The notes under the pieces are model-generated. The model was not told the DNA's origin and searched no databases. It saw nothing but the letters and a program-made list of their open reading frames with translations. Source: Flavobacterium salmonis (GTDB lineage: Bacteria; Bacteroidota; Bacteroidia; Flavobacteriales; Flavobacteriaceae). Taken from it: a stretch of DNA of 64,000 nucleotides. Location: positions 1 to 64,000 of the forward strand of contig NZ_CAIJDP010000089.1 in NCBI RefSeq assembly GCF_903819435.1, in the 5' to 3' direction. The translations under genes and the position numbers were made by a program. How positions within the stretch are numbered: the first letter of the stretch is position 1; each line of letters opens with the position of its first letter. Shown here one piece after another: positions 63,924-64,000 of the stretch.

Positions 63924-64000
63924 TTACAATTTCTTCAAAATTTTCTGTAACACTAATTGCGCAGAATACGTTCTATTGTTTGCCTGTTCAATTACAATAG
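63924..64000 (-). CDS. C-terminal end of a carbamoyltransferase, probably N-acetylornithine carbamoyltransferase (partial)
   Basis: The last 25 codons are in view, ending at TAA (63924-63926); the rest is beyond the right edge. The tail IEQANNRTYSAQLVLQKIL matches the C-terminal helix pattern of ornithine/aspartate carbamoyltransferases (QAxNRxxxAxxVL). Its place before argB supports the flavobacterial N-acetyl- or N-succinylornithine carbamoyltransferase. Confidence 0.6.
   Translation of the reverse strand, partial: IVIEQANNRTYSAQLVLQKILKKL

Overview
The window looks like a chromosome segment of a Flavobacterium-type member of the Bacteroidota. The signs are low GC, SusC/SusD pairs, type IX secretion (T9SS) C-terminal tails, promoters with a TAnnTTTG -7 element in place of sigma70 boxes, A-rich regions before start codons, and arginine genes of the acetylornithine-carbamoyltransferase type. 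No host gene names the species, so the genus is inferred.

Layout: (1) The left edge (1-146) looks like the promoter and leader of an rRNA operon reading off the window to the left. (2) 492-20733, all on the minus strand: a T9SS-secreted HExxH protein (DUF6055), GH36 alpha-galactosidase, M24 Xaa-Pro peptidase, GH43 with two sugar-binding-type domains, GH42 beta-galactosidase, a DUF5695 protein, a DUF885 peptidase-like protein, GH127 beta-L-arabinofuranosidase and an S9 DPP-IV-like peptidase. (3) 20924-27307, minus: an APC permease, then a complete 4-hydroxyproline catabolic set (D-hydroxyproline oxidase, two-cysteine epimerase, 2-oxoglutarate-semialdehyde dehydrogenase, DHDPS-fold deaminase), with an AraC regulator divergent at 27445. 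(4) 28343-34653, minus: M61 peptidase and a SusD/SusC pair. (5) 35229-44611, minus: a second SusC/SusD locus with two surface lipoproteins (DUF4959/DUF5000 and DUF4998 types) and a GH5 lipoprotein. (6) 45160-52502: housekeeping genes (SIMPL protein, rhomboid, lipid A acyltransferase, CvfB-like S1 protein, MenD, GNAT, Dus, glutathione peroxidase). (7) 53207-57996, plus: ECF sigma and anti-sigma, an intact IS1182-type element, and a T9SS pectate lyase. (8) 58105-60269: two DUF2157-like membrane proteins. (9) 60402 to the right edge: arginine genes argH, argE-like, argB and the tail of a carbamoyltransferase.

Main result: regions 2-4 look like one system for using plant hydroxyproline-rich glycoproteins (extensin or arabinogalactan-protein type). 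Glycosidases suited to L-arabinofuranose and galactose decorations, peptidases suited to X-Pro bonds, a SusC/D importer and a hydroxyproline-to-2-oxoglutarate pathway lie side by side. Four promoters (before the DUF6055 gene, the S9/GH operon, the hydroxyproline operon and SusC) carry the same two-half-site element. It has two 10-bp half-sites exactly 21 bp apart, with the proximal half 33-34 bp from a TAnnTTT[G/A] -7 box. One copy lies in the divergent region next to the araC-type gene. The repeat and spacing are seen directly in the sequence; the assignment to this regulator and to extensin-like substrates is inference.

The GH5/SusCD locus and the pectate lyase extend the plant-cell-wall theme but seem to be controlled differently: 36-bp direct repeats before the second SusC, and a LacI-type operator at the pectate lyase promoter.
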